A stretch of DNA of 64,000 nt from Lachnospiraceae bacterium (GTDB lineage: Bacteria; Bacillota; Clostridia; Lachnospirales; Lachnospiraceae), in contig CAJTBF010000004.1 in NCBI GenBank assembly GCA_910574195.1, positions 124,001-188,000 on the forward strand. The letters are read 5' to 3'. Positions within the stretch are counted from its first letter, which is position 1. Every line of letters starts with the position of its first letter. The position numbers were made by a program, and so were the translations under genes. Positions 1-8,364 of the stretch are shown one piece after another. Below the pieces are notes generated by a model. That model saw only the letters and a list, made by a program, of their open reading frames with translations, was not told where the DNA came from and made no database searches.

Positions 1-608
1 GCCCCCAGATAAGTTGCCAGCCGGTATTCTCTGCCCTTCCATAGCACAACACCAATGACGCCCCGAAAATAAAAGCCGGCAACCGGGACATCTGCCACAG
101 CCAGCATCAGCGAGCCTCCCGGAAAGCTGCATTGCGTCCATGCATATTCCCTTGGAAAAGAATGTCCTTCATCTCCTTCCCAGTATCCCACTGCATTCTG
201 AAACAAATATTCCTCCCCGTTCACGTTCATCCTTCCATAGACCGAATGCCGCATACTCCGCACACTATGCCGGCATTCCAGGAAAGGAAATAGGGAAAAC
301 GGCCCCATGATATCATATTTCAAAGGAAAAAGGGGGCCAAACCTCAATTCTCCGCTTATATCCAACTCCGGCATATGTACTGCCAGAAGAATCCCCCTCT
401 CTCCAAACCGGCTCTTTCCAATCCGGATATCCTTTCCTGTCCGGTGGAACGACGCAGCAGGATAATCAACATTCCACACATGATTCTCCGTAATGACCTG
501 AATGGAGCAAGATTTTTTTTGTTCTGACCTGTGAACCGCAGGGATGATTGACAAGGTCCGGGGTTCCGACTGGCATTTAAAATACCAGCCATAAAAATAA
601 TTGCGCAT
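1..608 (-). CDS. Tocopherol-cyclase-like protein, partial (C-terminus outside window)
   Basis: The minus frame is open from an ATG at 608 to the window edge (202 codons, no stop). It begins MRNYFYGWYFKCQ; a YGWYFK-type start, then alternating strands and aromatic-rich stretches (AVGYWEGDEGHSFP, YAWTQCSFPGG), fits the tocopherol cyclase-like/lipocalin-fold family seen in many Firmicutes, whose substrate there is unknown. A GGAGGG ribosome site sits 8 bases before the ATG. The same frame continues upstream without a stop to a TAG near 704 and reads protein-like (NESHVWENNSIFLW), so the true start may lie upstream at a GTG or other rare codon. It is divergent from the response regulator at 962. 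The family call comes from pattern memory, not a search. Confidence 0.6.
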   Translation of the reverse strand, partial: MRNYFYGWYFKCQSEPRTLSIIPAVHRSEQKKSCSIQVITENHVWNVDYPAASFHRTGKDIRIGKSRFGERGILLAVHMPELDISGELRFGPLFPLKYDIMGPFSLFPFLECRHSVRSMRHSVYGRMNVNGEEYLFQNAVGYWEGDEGHSFPREYAWTQCSFPGGSLMLAVADVPVAGFYFRGVIGVVLWKGREYRLATYLG

Positions 609-744
609 CTTTTCTGCCCTCCATAGAAAGATACTGTTATTTTCCCACACATGGCTTTCATTTATACGCAGATCCCCCGCCGGCAGTCCAAAAAAGCTGC
701 TTTTCTAATTCTGGCCTTAAATTTCTTCCTCCCTCCGCCTATTC

Positions 745-781
745 GTTACAGTTCGCGGCCGGTCAGATCGTGAACTGTAAC
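745..781. repeat. Solo 37-bp palindromic repeat (MITE-end module)
   Basis: A hairpin with a perfect 10-bp stem, GTTACAGTTC paired with GAACTGTAAC, extended through a G-U pair. It matches the terminal hairpin module of the larger elements at 24487-24632 and 41217-41371. The bases CTATTC occur directly on both sides (739-744 and 782-787), which suggests a short target duplication. Confidence 0.65.
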
Positions 782-820
782 CTATTCACGGTCCATTTAA
801 AGTTGCTTTTGACAAGGGTC

Positions 821-850
821 TTGCGTTCAAACCGGAAGCGGCGGTATAAT
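821..850 (+). promoter_or_regulatory. Sigma-A-type promoter for the response regulator operon
   Basis: TTGCGT at 821-826 and TATAAT at 845-850 with an 18-base spacer, about 110 bases before the regulator start. A TTGACA lies further upstream (near 809) but is too far from this -10. Confidence 0.5.
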
Positions 851-961
851 CTTAACATAAAAATACCAGTACATCCTTGCATGCATTCCGAAGTAAACAG
901 CGTTTGATATTTCCTCGCTTATGAATGCAATGACGTACTAAGAAAGGGCCTATTTCGTTTT

Positions 962-1708
962 ATGAGTCAAAAACAGGAAATGCAAAAATTCCAACCCACG
1001 GCAATAACCAGCCATATCGATTTTTCACAATCGGAAGCCCAGACACTGCTCATCGCAGATGATGAACCGGGTATCCTTCAACTATTGAAGGACTATTTCG
1101 AGATGCAGAATTATCGAATTCTGGAAGCCGCAAACGGATTCCAGGTTCTGGAACTGCTCTCTCAAAAACCGGATTTGATCCTGCTGGATGTGGCAATGCC
1201 ATTGTTGGACGGATTTGAAGTATGTGAACGAATTCGGGAGCATGTATCCTGTCCGATTCTCTTTCTGACCGCAAAAATCGAAGAAACAGACCGGATCAAA
1301 GGACTGATGCTGGGCGGGGACGATTACATCCTGAAACCTTTCTCCATGGAAGAATTGGACGCCCGGATCAAGGCACATCTGCGCCGGGAACATCGTCGAA
1401 AAGTCGAAAATACGGTAAAGTTTTTCGGCCGCCTGGCATTCCATTATGAAGAGAAATGTATCTACTATGAGAATCAACCGCTTTCGCTTACCAGAACCGA
1501 ATACGGTATCGCAGAGTTTTTATCTCTGCATCCCGGACAGGTATTCAGCAAAGAGCAGCTCTATGAAAACGTCCGCGGTTTCGACGGAAATGCCGACAGC
1601 AGCATCGTAACAGAACATATTCGCAGAATCCGCAACAAACTGGGCGGTCATACAGACCATATTTATATCGAAACCGTATGGGGGGTGGGATATCGATGGA
1701 TTGGATAG
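962..1708 (+). CDS. OmpR-family response regulator
   Basis: A 248-residue two-component regulator. A receiver domain follows a 25-residue N-terminal extension; the acidic pair is D33/D34, the phosphorylation site D76 (LILLDVAMP) and the conserved lysine K125 (LKPFS). A winged-helix DNA-binding domain fills roughly residues 150-248 and ends in the usual GVGYRW motif. The kinase gene overlaps its 3' end by 13 bases, and ABC transporter genes follow, so it probably controls those genes in response to an envelope signal (inference). The ribosome site (AAAGGG) is rather far from the ATG; the next ATG six codons on is an alternative start. Confidence 0.93.
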   Translation: MSQKQEMQKFQPTAITSHIDFSQSEAQTLLIADDEPGILQLLKDYFEMQNYRILEAANGFQVLELLSQKPDLILLDVAMPLLDGFEVCERIREHVSCPILFLTAKIEETDRIKGLMLGGDDYILKPFSMEELDARIKAHLRREHRRKVENTVKFFGRLAFHYEEKCIYYENQPLSLTRTEYGIAEFLSLHPGQVFSKEQLYENVRGFDGNADSSIVTEHIRRIRNKLGGHTDHIYIETVWGVGYRWIG

Positions 1709-2988
1709 AGGAAAAAACAGAAGCGCTGCGCATACACATCCGGAACCTTTCTTTTCGAAAAGCAATGCTGGCATATATCTTTGTGCTTGCCGTTCTTGTA
1801 TGGGGAATCTCTTATCTCACCATCCTTTTCTGCTGGAAATGGGAAAACAGCATCTGGGGAAAATACAACGGTATCGAAACGCTTCGGCACACCATTTATC
1901 AGAATGGGCTTCATTGGTATCTTCAATACAGCGCTTTTGATCCCACAGATCGATCCCTTTTTTTGTTCCTTGACTTTTTCCGGGTGTGGTGCCCGTTTTT
2001 TTACGCGTTTGGCGGTATGGTTCTTACTATCTTTCGCTTTTACCGCAGACGGCTTGCACTCCCGCTCTCTCTTCTGCAGAAAAGCGTGGAAAACATCCGC
2101 GGAAATGATCTGGATTTTCAGATCACTTATGACAGCCGGGACGAGTTGGGACAGCTCTGCGACTCCGTCGAAGAGATGCGGTTGGAATTGATCCGTGGAA
2201 AAGAAGAGATGTGGCGTCTCATGGAACAGCAAAAAGAACTGAACGCCGCGTTTGCACATGACTTACGCACCCCGCTTACCGTACTGCACGGTTATACGGA
2301 TTTTCTGGCCAGATATATCCCGGAAGGAAAGATCAGTGAGGAAAAATTGCAGAATACACTGGCGCTCATGTCGCAGCACTTAAAACGTCTGGAAGAATAC
2401 AGCCGTACTATGAAAGGAATTCGAAGTATCGACGAGGTTCCGTTCGTCCCGGAAAAAATCACATTTGCAGACCTGTGTCAAAAAGTAGAAGAAATTCTCT
2501 TTGCTCTGAATCAGGTACGGGATATCCAAATCACCCACAGGGCCTCCGTCCATACCGGAAATCAGAACATCCCCCCGACCTGCACCCGGCAAAAAGGGGA
2601 ACGATACAGCGATTCTTTTTCCTCTTTTCCTCTCTATGCCGACCTGGGACTTTTTATAGAAGTACTGGAGAATCTGTTGTCCAACGCTATCCGTTACGCT
2701 ACCCGGCAGATTGAAGTCCTGTCCGACTACGATGAAACGTACGGGGAGGTCACTCTGTCCGTCCGGGACGACGGATGCGGATTCTCGGAAGAGAAAAAAA
2801 AGAATGCATTAAAACCTTACTATAAAGAGTATCCGACGGATGCTGCCGACGAACATTTCGGCATCGGCCTTCCTATCTGTAAAAAACTCTGCCGGAAACA
2901 TGGCGGAACTTTGAATATTGCCAACAGTATTCAGGGCGGCGCCGTGATCACGGCTTCCTTTTCCGTAAAAAGTCTCAACAATTCTTAA
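1696..2988 (+). CDS. Sensor histidine kinase
   Basis: A 430-residue membrane kinase, partner of the preceding regulator. Two membrane segments (about 23-47 and 94-116) enclose a short extracytoplasmic loop. A HAMP-like linker, the H-box with H188 (AFAHDLRTPL), the N-box (ENLLSNAIRYA) and glycine boxes (DDGCGF, GIGLPICK) follow. The ATG at 1696 is chosen over the in-frame ATG at 1678 because a GGGGGGTGGG ribosome site precedes it by about 6 bases; it overlaps the regulator stop. The loop is too small for a classical ligand domain, as in kinases that sense through a partner transporter, but the transporter here is not BceAB-like by length. Confidence 0.93.
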   Translation: MDWIEEKTEALRIHIRNLSFRKAMLAYIFVLAVLVWGISYLTILFCWKWENSIWGKYNGIETLRHTIYQNGLHWYLQYSAFDPTDRSLFLFLDFFRVWCPFFYAFGGMVLTIFRFYRRRLALPLSLLQKSVENIRGNDLDFQITYDSRDELGQLCDSVEEMRLELIRGKEEMWRLMEQQKELNAAFAHDLRTPLTVLHGYTDFLARYIPEGKISEEKLQNTLALMSQHLKRLEEYSRTMKGIRSIDEVPFVPEKITFADLCQKVEEILFALNQVRDIQITHRASVHTGNQNIPPTCTRQKGERYSDSFSSFPLYADLGLFIEVLENLLSNAIRYATRQIEVLSDYDETYGEVTLSVRDDGCGFSEEKKKNALKPYYKEYPTDAADEHFGIGLPICKKLCRKHGGTLNIANSIQGGAVITASFSVKSLNNS

Positions 2989-3029
2989 TCTTTTATAGGG
3001 AAATTATAGAGATTTTTATCGTATGCTAT

Positions 3030-3065
3030 CCTCACAAGGCATTCCATATTCCGGGCCCTGTGAGG
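3030..3065. other. Inverted repeat between kinase and ABC genes
   Basis: CCTCACAAGGC (3030-3040) pairs with GCCCTGTGAGG (3055-3065) with one mismatch. No T-run follows, so it is not a normal terminator. It could be an operator or an RNA processing site between the two-component genes and the transporter. Confidence 0.35.
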
Positions 3066-3148
3066 ATTCTTATTGTCCCCGTCCAAATGGCAGGAAATAT
3101 AGAATGTCTGAAATGCCATATAATTCAAAAACGGGAAGGGTGAAATTT

Positions 3149-4045
3149 ATGTCTGCAGAAATCAGAATACAAAATTTAAACCAATATTACGGAAAAAAAC
3201 AGGCGCTGAAAGACATCAACCTTACGATCGAAACCGGAATGTTTGGTCTTCTGGGAAGAAATGGCGCCGGAAAAACGACGCTTATGAAAGTGCTGGCAAC
3301 TCTGCTCCCCAAATCGGAGGGACAGATCTCCGTATGCGGCAGGAACATAGAGGAAGCGAAAAAAATCCGGCAAATCACCGGGTATCTCCCCCAGGAATTC
3401 TCCATGTATCCGAACATGACAGTTTATGAAGCCATGGACTATCTGGGCGTACTCTCCGGATTAAGCAGAAAACGAAGAAAACGGAAAATCCCGGAACTTC
3501 TGGAGCGGGTCAATCTGCAAAACGACCAAAAGAAAAGGGTGAAAGCACTCTCCGGCGGAATGAAACGCCGGCTTGGCATCGCCCAGGCAATCCTGCACAA
3601 TCCGCGGATACTGATTGTGGACGAACCCACCGCCGGACTGGATCCGGAAGAACGGGTGCGCTTCCGGAATCTGCTCTGTGAAATCGCCGAGGAACGGATC
3701 GTCATTCTTTCCACCCACATCGTGGGGGACGTGGAGGCCACCTGTGAACAGATCGCCGTACTGGACGAGGGAGAACTGATCTATCAGGGAAGTGTATCCG
3801 CACTGATCGAACAAACAGAAGGAAAAGTATATCAGGCGGAGATCAGTAAGAGGGAACTGGAACTTCTCAAAAAACAATATCTTGTCACCAGTATGCTGAC
3901 TCTGGGAAATAATGTGATGGTACGGTTTCTCGCAGAAGAAACGCCCTTCGCATCCGCAAAACCATGCGAGGCGGGCGTGGAAGACGCCTATATGTATCTG
4001 ATGCAGCGGGAAGGAGGCGAGACACAATGTTTGGACAATTACTGA
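3149..4045 (+). CDS. ABC transporter ATP-binding protein
   Basis: A 298-residue ATPase of the ABC-2/BcrA type. Walker A GRNGAGKTT (K42), signature LSGGM (134-138) and Walker B ILIVDEP (E159) are intact; an ~80-residue C-terminal extension is typical of this class. The open frame runs upstream to 3023, but the ATG at 3149 starts the conserved fold (IRIQNLNQYYGKK) and has GGGAAGGG about 9 bases before it. It overlaps the next permease by 19 bases. With the two permeases it should form an exporter for a drug, peptide or lipid; the substrate cannot be read from sequence. Confidence 0.93.
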   Translation: MSAEIRIQNLNQYYGKKQALKDINLTIETGMFGLLGRNGAGKTTLMKVLATLLPKSEGQISVCGRNIEEAKKIRQITGYLPQEFSMYPNMTVYEAMDYLGVLSGLSRKRRKRKIPELLERVNLQNDQKKRVKALSGGMKRRLGIAQAILHNPRILIVDEPTAGLDPEERVRFRNLLCEIAEERIVILSTHIVGDVEATCEQIAVLDEGELIYQGSVSALIEQTEGKVYQAEISKRELELLKKQYLVTSMLTLGNNVMVRFLAEETPFASAKPCEAGVEDAYMYLMQREGGETQCLDNY

Positions 4046-5277
4046 TCAAGGAATGTAAACAGACTTTCAAAAGCCTGATCTACTGGCTGATTGTTCTTGT
4101 TCTCCTTTTTGACTTCGCCACACAGCTTGGTGGTGACACAGAAATTCGAAAAGAGCCTCAAAAAGGAGAGAGCGGGTACGGCTACCGTTCCAGCGATGAT
4201 CCGACGCTAATCATGAAAGCGACGCTGGGATCTCTTGTTGAACAGTTCGCATACGACCGTTTTGTCACCTATCCCATTGGTTTTTATAAACATGTAACTC
4301 TGAATGGGAAAGAAGAAAAACAGATCGAAGAGATCCTGCAAAAAACCACCGGACTTTCCGGCCGCGCGGAGGCGGAACAGGCCGTCAGCGACTGGTACGA
4401 GGCACAAAACACGGCGCCCGGTCCAGACGGTGCGATTATGCCGGCGAAAAGTATGGAGATCGCTCCGGCGCCCGATCTGACTTACGACCGGTTTTCCGCA
4501 TATATGGACGAGGTGGATTCCATTCTGGGGGGCGGTTCTTCTTACGCCAAAGATGCCCGCGAACACAGCGCCTCTGTACCCATGACCTATGAGGAAGCGA
4601 TGGAAGAATATCGGGAACTGACGGAACAAGACCGTCTGACCGGAGGATACGCAAGACTTTTTTCGGATTATATGGGGATTTTCCTGGGAGTTCTTCCCGT
4701 ATTTCTGGCCGTAACAAGGGCCTTGCGGGATAAAAGGGCAGGAATGCAGGACCTGATTTACACAAGAAAAGGTTCCTCCTTCGCCATCATTGCCAGCCGA
4801 TATACCGCTATGCTGGTAATGCTGGTTCTCCCTCTGCTGGCGCTTTCCCTGCTTCCGCTTTCCGATTGTCTCCGCTATGCTTCTTCGGCCGGTATTTCCG
4901 CCGATCCATTTGCCTATGTGAAGTATATCTTCGGCTGGCTGCTTCCTACCATCATGACCGCCGCCGCGGTAGGGATGTTCCTCACGGAACTGACCGATAC
5001 GGCGCTGGCCATTCTGATACAGGGAGCCTGGTGGTTCGTATCCGTATTTACCGGTGCGCTGCATGGCGGGGCCTATGGATGGAACCTGATTCCCCGACAT
5101 AATACGGTGATGAACTGGAGCGGGTACCACGATCATTTTTCACAACTCGCCGCCAACCGGATTCTGTATGTTTTTCTGTCCGTTATTCTGGTTGTACTCA
5201 CTGTTTTGATCTATCAGCAAAAACGAAAAGGGAGGTATCGATTGTCATGGAATCTGTCTGGCAGATTGAAAAAATAA
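4027..5277 (+). CDS. ABC transporter permease with large extracellular domain
   Basis: A 416-residue membrane protein. One membrane helix near residues 16-34 is followed by about 200 polar residues outside the membrane (GGDTEIRKE... to ...LTEQDRLTGG) and then five or six helices to the C-terminus. This is the ABC-2 type 2 permease layout. The ATG at 4027 has a strong GGAAGGAGG site at 4010-4018, inside the ATPase gene. It overlaps the next gene by 31 bases, so the three genes are translationally coupled. The large extracytoplasmic region may bind the substrate or a signal for the adjacent kinase (inference). Confidence 0.85.
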   Translation: MFGQLLIKECKQTFKSLIYWLIVLVLLFDFATQLGGDTEIRKEPQKGESGYGYRSSDDPTLIMKATLGSLVEQFAYDRFVTYPIGFYKHVTLNGKEEKQIEEILQKTTGLSGRAEAEQAVSDWYEAQNTAPGPDGAIMPAKSMEIAPAPDLTYDRFSAYMDEVDSILGGGSSYAKDAREHSASVPMTYEEAMEEYRELTEQDRLTGGYARLFSDYMGIFLGVLPVFLAVTRALRDKRAGMQDLIYTRKGSSFAIIASRYTAMLVMLVLPLLALSLLPLSDCLRYASSAGISADPFAYVKYIFGWLLPTIMTAAAVGMFLTELTDTALAILIQGAWWFVSVFTGALHGGAYGWNLIPRHNTVMNWSGYHDHFSQLAANRILYVFLSVILVVLTVLIYQQKRKGRYRLSWNLSGRLKK

Positions 5278-5867
5278 ATTTGAAACATCATATTCCCCTA
5301 CACCTTCTCGTCTGTATCCTGCTTCTGGGCATTTCACCGCTTCTGATGGGGGTAGCGAACCTGTCTGCGGAAGATACGGCAAAAGTGCTGGAACGTTACG
5401 TGGCTCTGCTTGGGATCATTCTGATCATTCCTGTCTTTTTGCCCGAACAGGACAAAAATCTCCGGGATCTGGTCTATGCCAAATACCGGAGCGCTTCTTC
5501 AGTGTATCTGATCCGTCTTTTGGGAAACGGTTGTCTGCTCGCTCTGTTCCTGGGCGGCTATCTCTGGATGCTCCGCCGGGGAAACTGTACATTTCCGACC
5601 GCCGCTTACTTTCTGGGAACCTATGCGGAAATGTTGTTTTTGGGAAGCATCGGGCTTTGCTGCTACGGCCTCTTTGACCATCTGGTAGCCGGTTACATGG
5701 CCTCCATGGTGTATTATATCACCGCTCTTGGAAGCGGGCCAAAATATCTGAAAATGTTTTATCCCTTTTCCATGTCTATGGGAAGCTATACCGAAAAATT
5801 CTGGCTGGCAGCCGCCGCCATCGCACTGACCGGCATCGGAATTTTCTTCCGATGCCGGCGAAAATGA
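5247..5867 (+). CDS. ABC transporter permease, second subunit
   Basis: A 206-residue protein with about six hydrophobic helices (LLVCILLLGISPLL, IILIIPVFL and others). The ATG follows GGGAGG by 10 bases and lies inside the previous permease gene. It lacks the extracellular domain of its partner, so the two permeases probably form an asymmetric pair with the ATPase at 3149. A perfect 12-bp hairpin overlaps its last codons. Confidence 0.8.
   Translation: MESVWQIEKINLKHHIPLHLLVCILLLGISPLLMGVANLSAEDTAKVLERYVALLGIILIIPVFLPEQDKNLRDLVYAKYRSASSVYLIRLLGNGCLLALFLGGYLWMLRRGNCTFPTAAYFLGTYAEMLFLGSIGLCCYGLFDHLVAGYMASMVYYITALGSGPKYLKMFYPFSMSMGSYTEKFWLAAAAIALTGIGIFFRCRRK
5830..5858 (+). terminator. Strong hairpin at end of the ABC operon
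   Basis: A 12-bp perfect stem (CCGGCATCGGAA / TTCCGATGCCGG) with a 5-base loop covers the last codons of the second permease. The T-run (TTGTTTTTC) begins about 14 bases after the stem, so it is either an imperfect intrinsic terminator or a 3'-end stabilising stem. Confidence 0.45.
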
Positions 5868-5937
5868 GATTGTTTTTCATTCGGACGCAAAGTATCCGTC
5901 GGTGCAAAGTGCATCAGATACAAAAAAGCCCGGACAG

Positions 5938-7254
5938 TTATATATTTTCTCCGTTTTTTCGTATCACTTCTGCATACCAGTATGCGGAATCCTTGAGTGT
6001 GCGCTGCTGGGTGCGGTAATCCACATAGATCAAACCAAAGCGGGTACCGTACCCATCCGCCCATTCAAAATTATCCATAATGGACCAGCACATATATCCC
6101 AGTACAGGAAATCCTTCCTCCACCGCTCGTTTCACACACCGCAGATACCGGCTCATGTACGTAATCCGCTGGGGATCGTGGACTTTTCCGTCGTCCATTA
6201 CAAAATCCAGATTGGCCATTCCATTCTCTGTGATCAAAATGGGAAGCCCGTAGCGTTCATACAGATAACGGATATTCCAGTATAAAATCTCCGGCGTAAT
6301 GGGCCATTCCAGCGTATTTCTCGGCATTCCACGATACGCCTCCTCTTCAAATACACCGTTCCCGTCATAATTGTTGGCATTGTAGGAATTAAAGCCGAAA
6401 AAGTCCAGCGGCTGATGAATTACTTTCATCTCCGCTTCGCTGATTTTCCCTTCCATAAAAGAAGACGGCACTCCCTTGATCATCGGATCCGCCCAGAGAT
6501 TGTACCCGAACGCATAATTCTTTTCTGCAAACGTGGCTTCCTCTGCCCTGCGAATTTCTTCTTCCGTCTCTTTCGCCGGAATATATACCCAGGCATTGAG
6601 CGCCATACCGATCTTCGGTTCGGTTCTGGCTTCCCGACGAATCGTCTGCACCGCCTTTCCGTGAGAAAGCAGTACATTTTTTACAAGTACCGGAAAGATG
6701 GCGTCGTCCACTCCATGTTTCTCAAAGGGCGCGTGAATTCCATCCAGGTACCCCAGACCAATAAAACAGGCCGGTTCATTGATGGTCATCCACCAGGATA
6801 CCTGGTCGGAAAGAGCTTGTACCACCACTTTTACATAGGCGGCAAAATGTTCCGAAATCTCTGCACAGGCCCAGCCGCCCTTCTCATGCAGCCACAGAGG
6901 CAGGTTCCAATGAAACAGCGTACACATGGGGGCGATTCCTGCCTCCCGCAGTTCCCTGACCAGGTTCTGATAAAACCGGATTCCCTTCTCGTTCACCACG
7001 CCTTCCTTTGGCATAATCCGCGGCCAACTGACCGAAAAGCGGTAGGCTTTCAGCCCCATTTTTTTCATCAATGCCACATCTTCCTTGTAACGATGGTAAT
7101 GATCGCATGCCTCGTTCCCGTTTTCATTACGCTTCACATGTCCGTCTGAAAGTGCGTCCCAGATTCCCGGTCCCTTACCGTCTTCCTTGTAGGCGCCTTC
7201 CAACTGATAGGCGGCGCTGGACACCCCCCAGATAAACTCTTTCTGAAAACTCAT
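5938..7254 (-). CDS. GH1 family beta-glucosidase
   Basis: A 438-residue cytoplasmic glycoside hydrolase of family 1. The acid/base is E160 (TINEP) and the nucleophile E343 (ITENG). NFEW at 395-398 is the pattern of enzymes acting on unphosphorylated glucosides; 6-phospho-beta-glucosidases usually have a Ser/Asn-Lys phosphate site there, so beta-glucosidase is preferred. No signal peptide. The ATG at 7254 follows AAGGAGGG by about 9 bases and overlaps the stop of the upstream CDF gene (ATGA), so the pair is translationally coupled, an odd functional pairing. No sugar transporter or regulator lies nearby. Confidence 0.93.
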   Translation of the reverse strand: MSFQKEFIWGVSSAAYQLEGAYKEDGKGPGIWDALSDGHVKRNENGNEACDHYHRYKEDVALMKKMGLKAYRFSVSWPRIMPKEGVVNEKGIRFYQNLVRELREAGIAPMCTLFHWNLPLWLHEKGGWACAEISEHFAAYVKVVVQALSDQVSWWMTINEPACFIGLGYLDGIHAPFEKHGVDDAIFPVLVKNVLLSHGKAVQTIRREARTEPKIGMALNAWVYIPAKETEEEIRRAEEATFAEKNYAFGYNLWADPMIKGVPSSFMEGKISEAEMKVIHQPLDFFGFNSYNANNYDGNGVFEEEAYRGMPRNTLEWPITPEILYWNIRYLYERYGLPILITENGMANLDFVMDDGKVHDPQRITYMSRYLRCVKRAVEEGFPVLGYMCWSIMDNFEWADGYGTRFGLIYVDYRTQQRTLKDSAYWYAEVIRKNGENI

Positions 7255-8270
7255 TGGTTCTGTCCCTCCTTTTCTTTTTTCTCTTGTCTTTTTCTTTCCA
7301 CATAATCCTGAAGCCATTCATACACTTCTTCCAGATCTGTTTTCTCCACTTCCTGGAGAAGAGTCACGATTGTCTTCCGGTTAATATACGGGTTCACATG
7401 GATCATAATATGCTTTACCTCCGGAAAAGTCTGTTCAATCCGGTCATGTACTGCTTCCGCAATCTCATGCGATTCTGTCAGCGACAAATGGCCGTCCGCC
7501 GCAATTTCCAGATCCACGTAAATCTTATTACCAAATTCCCTCGTCTGCAGGGAATCCACCCGCAGCACTCCCGGCTGTTCTCCGGCCAGTTCTCTGATTT
7601 TTTTCTCTGTTCGCTCGTCACAGGACTTATCCACCATTTTATCCACGGCGTCCTTAAAGATCTCATAAGCCGCCTGAAAAATAAACAGGCAAATGATCAC
7701 ACTGGCCAACGGATCCATCACCGGGAAACCAAGCCGCGCCCCCAGAATACCTGCCAGCGCGCCCACCGAGGACAATGCATCCGAACGGTGATGCCACGCA
7801 TCCGCCATCAAAGCGCCGGAATTCACTTTTTTCGCATTGATTCGGGTATACCAGAACATCCACTCTTTTACAAGAATGGACAACACGGCTGCTGCCATAG
7901 CCAGTCTTCCCGGCACTGCAATCTCCTGCACCGAACCGCCTGCAATTTTCTGCAGCCCGGAAAAGCCGATTCCCGCACCGGTTAAAACCAGTACCACCGC
8001 AAGCAGAATAGCCGCCACACATTCCATTCTCTCATGGCCGTATGGGTGCTCCTTATCTGCCTTTTTCCCTGACATCTTAATGCCGATGATCACCACAAAC
8101 GTACTGAATACATCTGAGGCCGAATGTACCGCATCAGAAATCATCGCCTCGGATGAGGCCACAATCCCTGCGGCCAGCTTGGCCAGCGAAAGCAGCGTAT
8201 TGATAAGGATGCTCGTTTTAGATACCCGCATCGCAACCCGTTCCATTTCCAACTCTTCATTCCATTTCAT
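7251..8270 (-). CDS. Cation diffusion facilitator (metal/H+ antiporter)
   Basis: A 339-residue CDF-family protein. Six membrane helices carry the metal-site patterns DAVHSASD in helix 2 and DAWHHRSD in helix 5, followed by a soluble C-terminal dimerisation domain (residues ~210-300, IMIHVNPY). Members export Zn, Mn, Fe, Co or Cd; the H/D combination does not fix the metal. A charged, Lys/Glu-rich tail follows. The start has GGGAG about 9 bases upstream. It overlaps the beta-glucosidase start by 4 bases. Confidence 0.92.
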   Translation of the reverse strand: MKWNEELEMERVAMRVSKTSILINTLLSLAKLAAGIVASSEAMISDAVHSASDVFSTFVVIIGIKMSGKKADKEHPYGHERMECVAAILLAVVLVLTGAGIGFSGLQKIAGGSVQEIAVPGRLAMAAAVLSILVKEWMFWYTRINAKKVNSGALMADAWHHRSDALSSVGALAGILGARLGFPVMDPLASVIICLFIFQAAYEIFKDAVDKMVDKSCDERTEKKIRELAGEQPGVLRVDSLQTREFGNKIYVDLEIAADGHLSLTESHEIAEAVHDRIEQTFPEVKHIMIHVNPYINRKTIVTLLQEVEKTDLEEVYEWLQDYVERKRQEKKEKEGQNQ

Positions 8271-8364
8271 CTGTAATACTCCCTGTTATTCTATGCGCAA
8301 ACGGCTTGTGTGGTTCCAAATAAGCTTACGTCTGTTTCATTTTGTTGCTTTATCCCGCTCTGCC

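Larger units (their letters stand above)
609..961. other. Divergent intergenic region
   Basis: About 350 bases between the tocopherol-cyclase-like gene and the response regulator. It holds an in-frame upstream extension of the former (609-703), a solo palindromic repeat (745-781) and a promoter for the regulator (821-850). Nothing else was recognised. Confidence 0.6.

Noticed and set aside
356-661. 101-codon minus-strand open frame
   Set aside because: It overlaps the tocopherol-cyclase-like gene in another frame; the real frame continues to the window edge with family-like sequence.
6415-7149. 244-codon open frame opposite the beta-glucosidase
   Set aside because: Antisense shadow of a gene with intact catalytic motifs.
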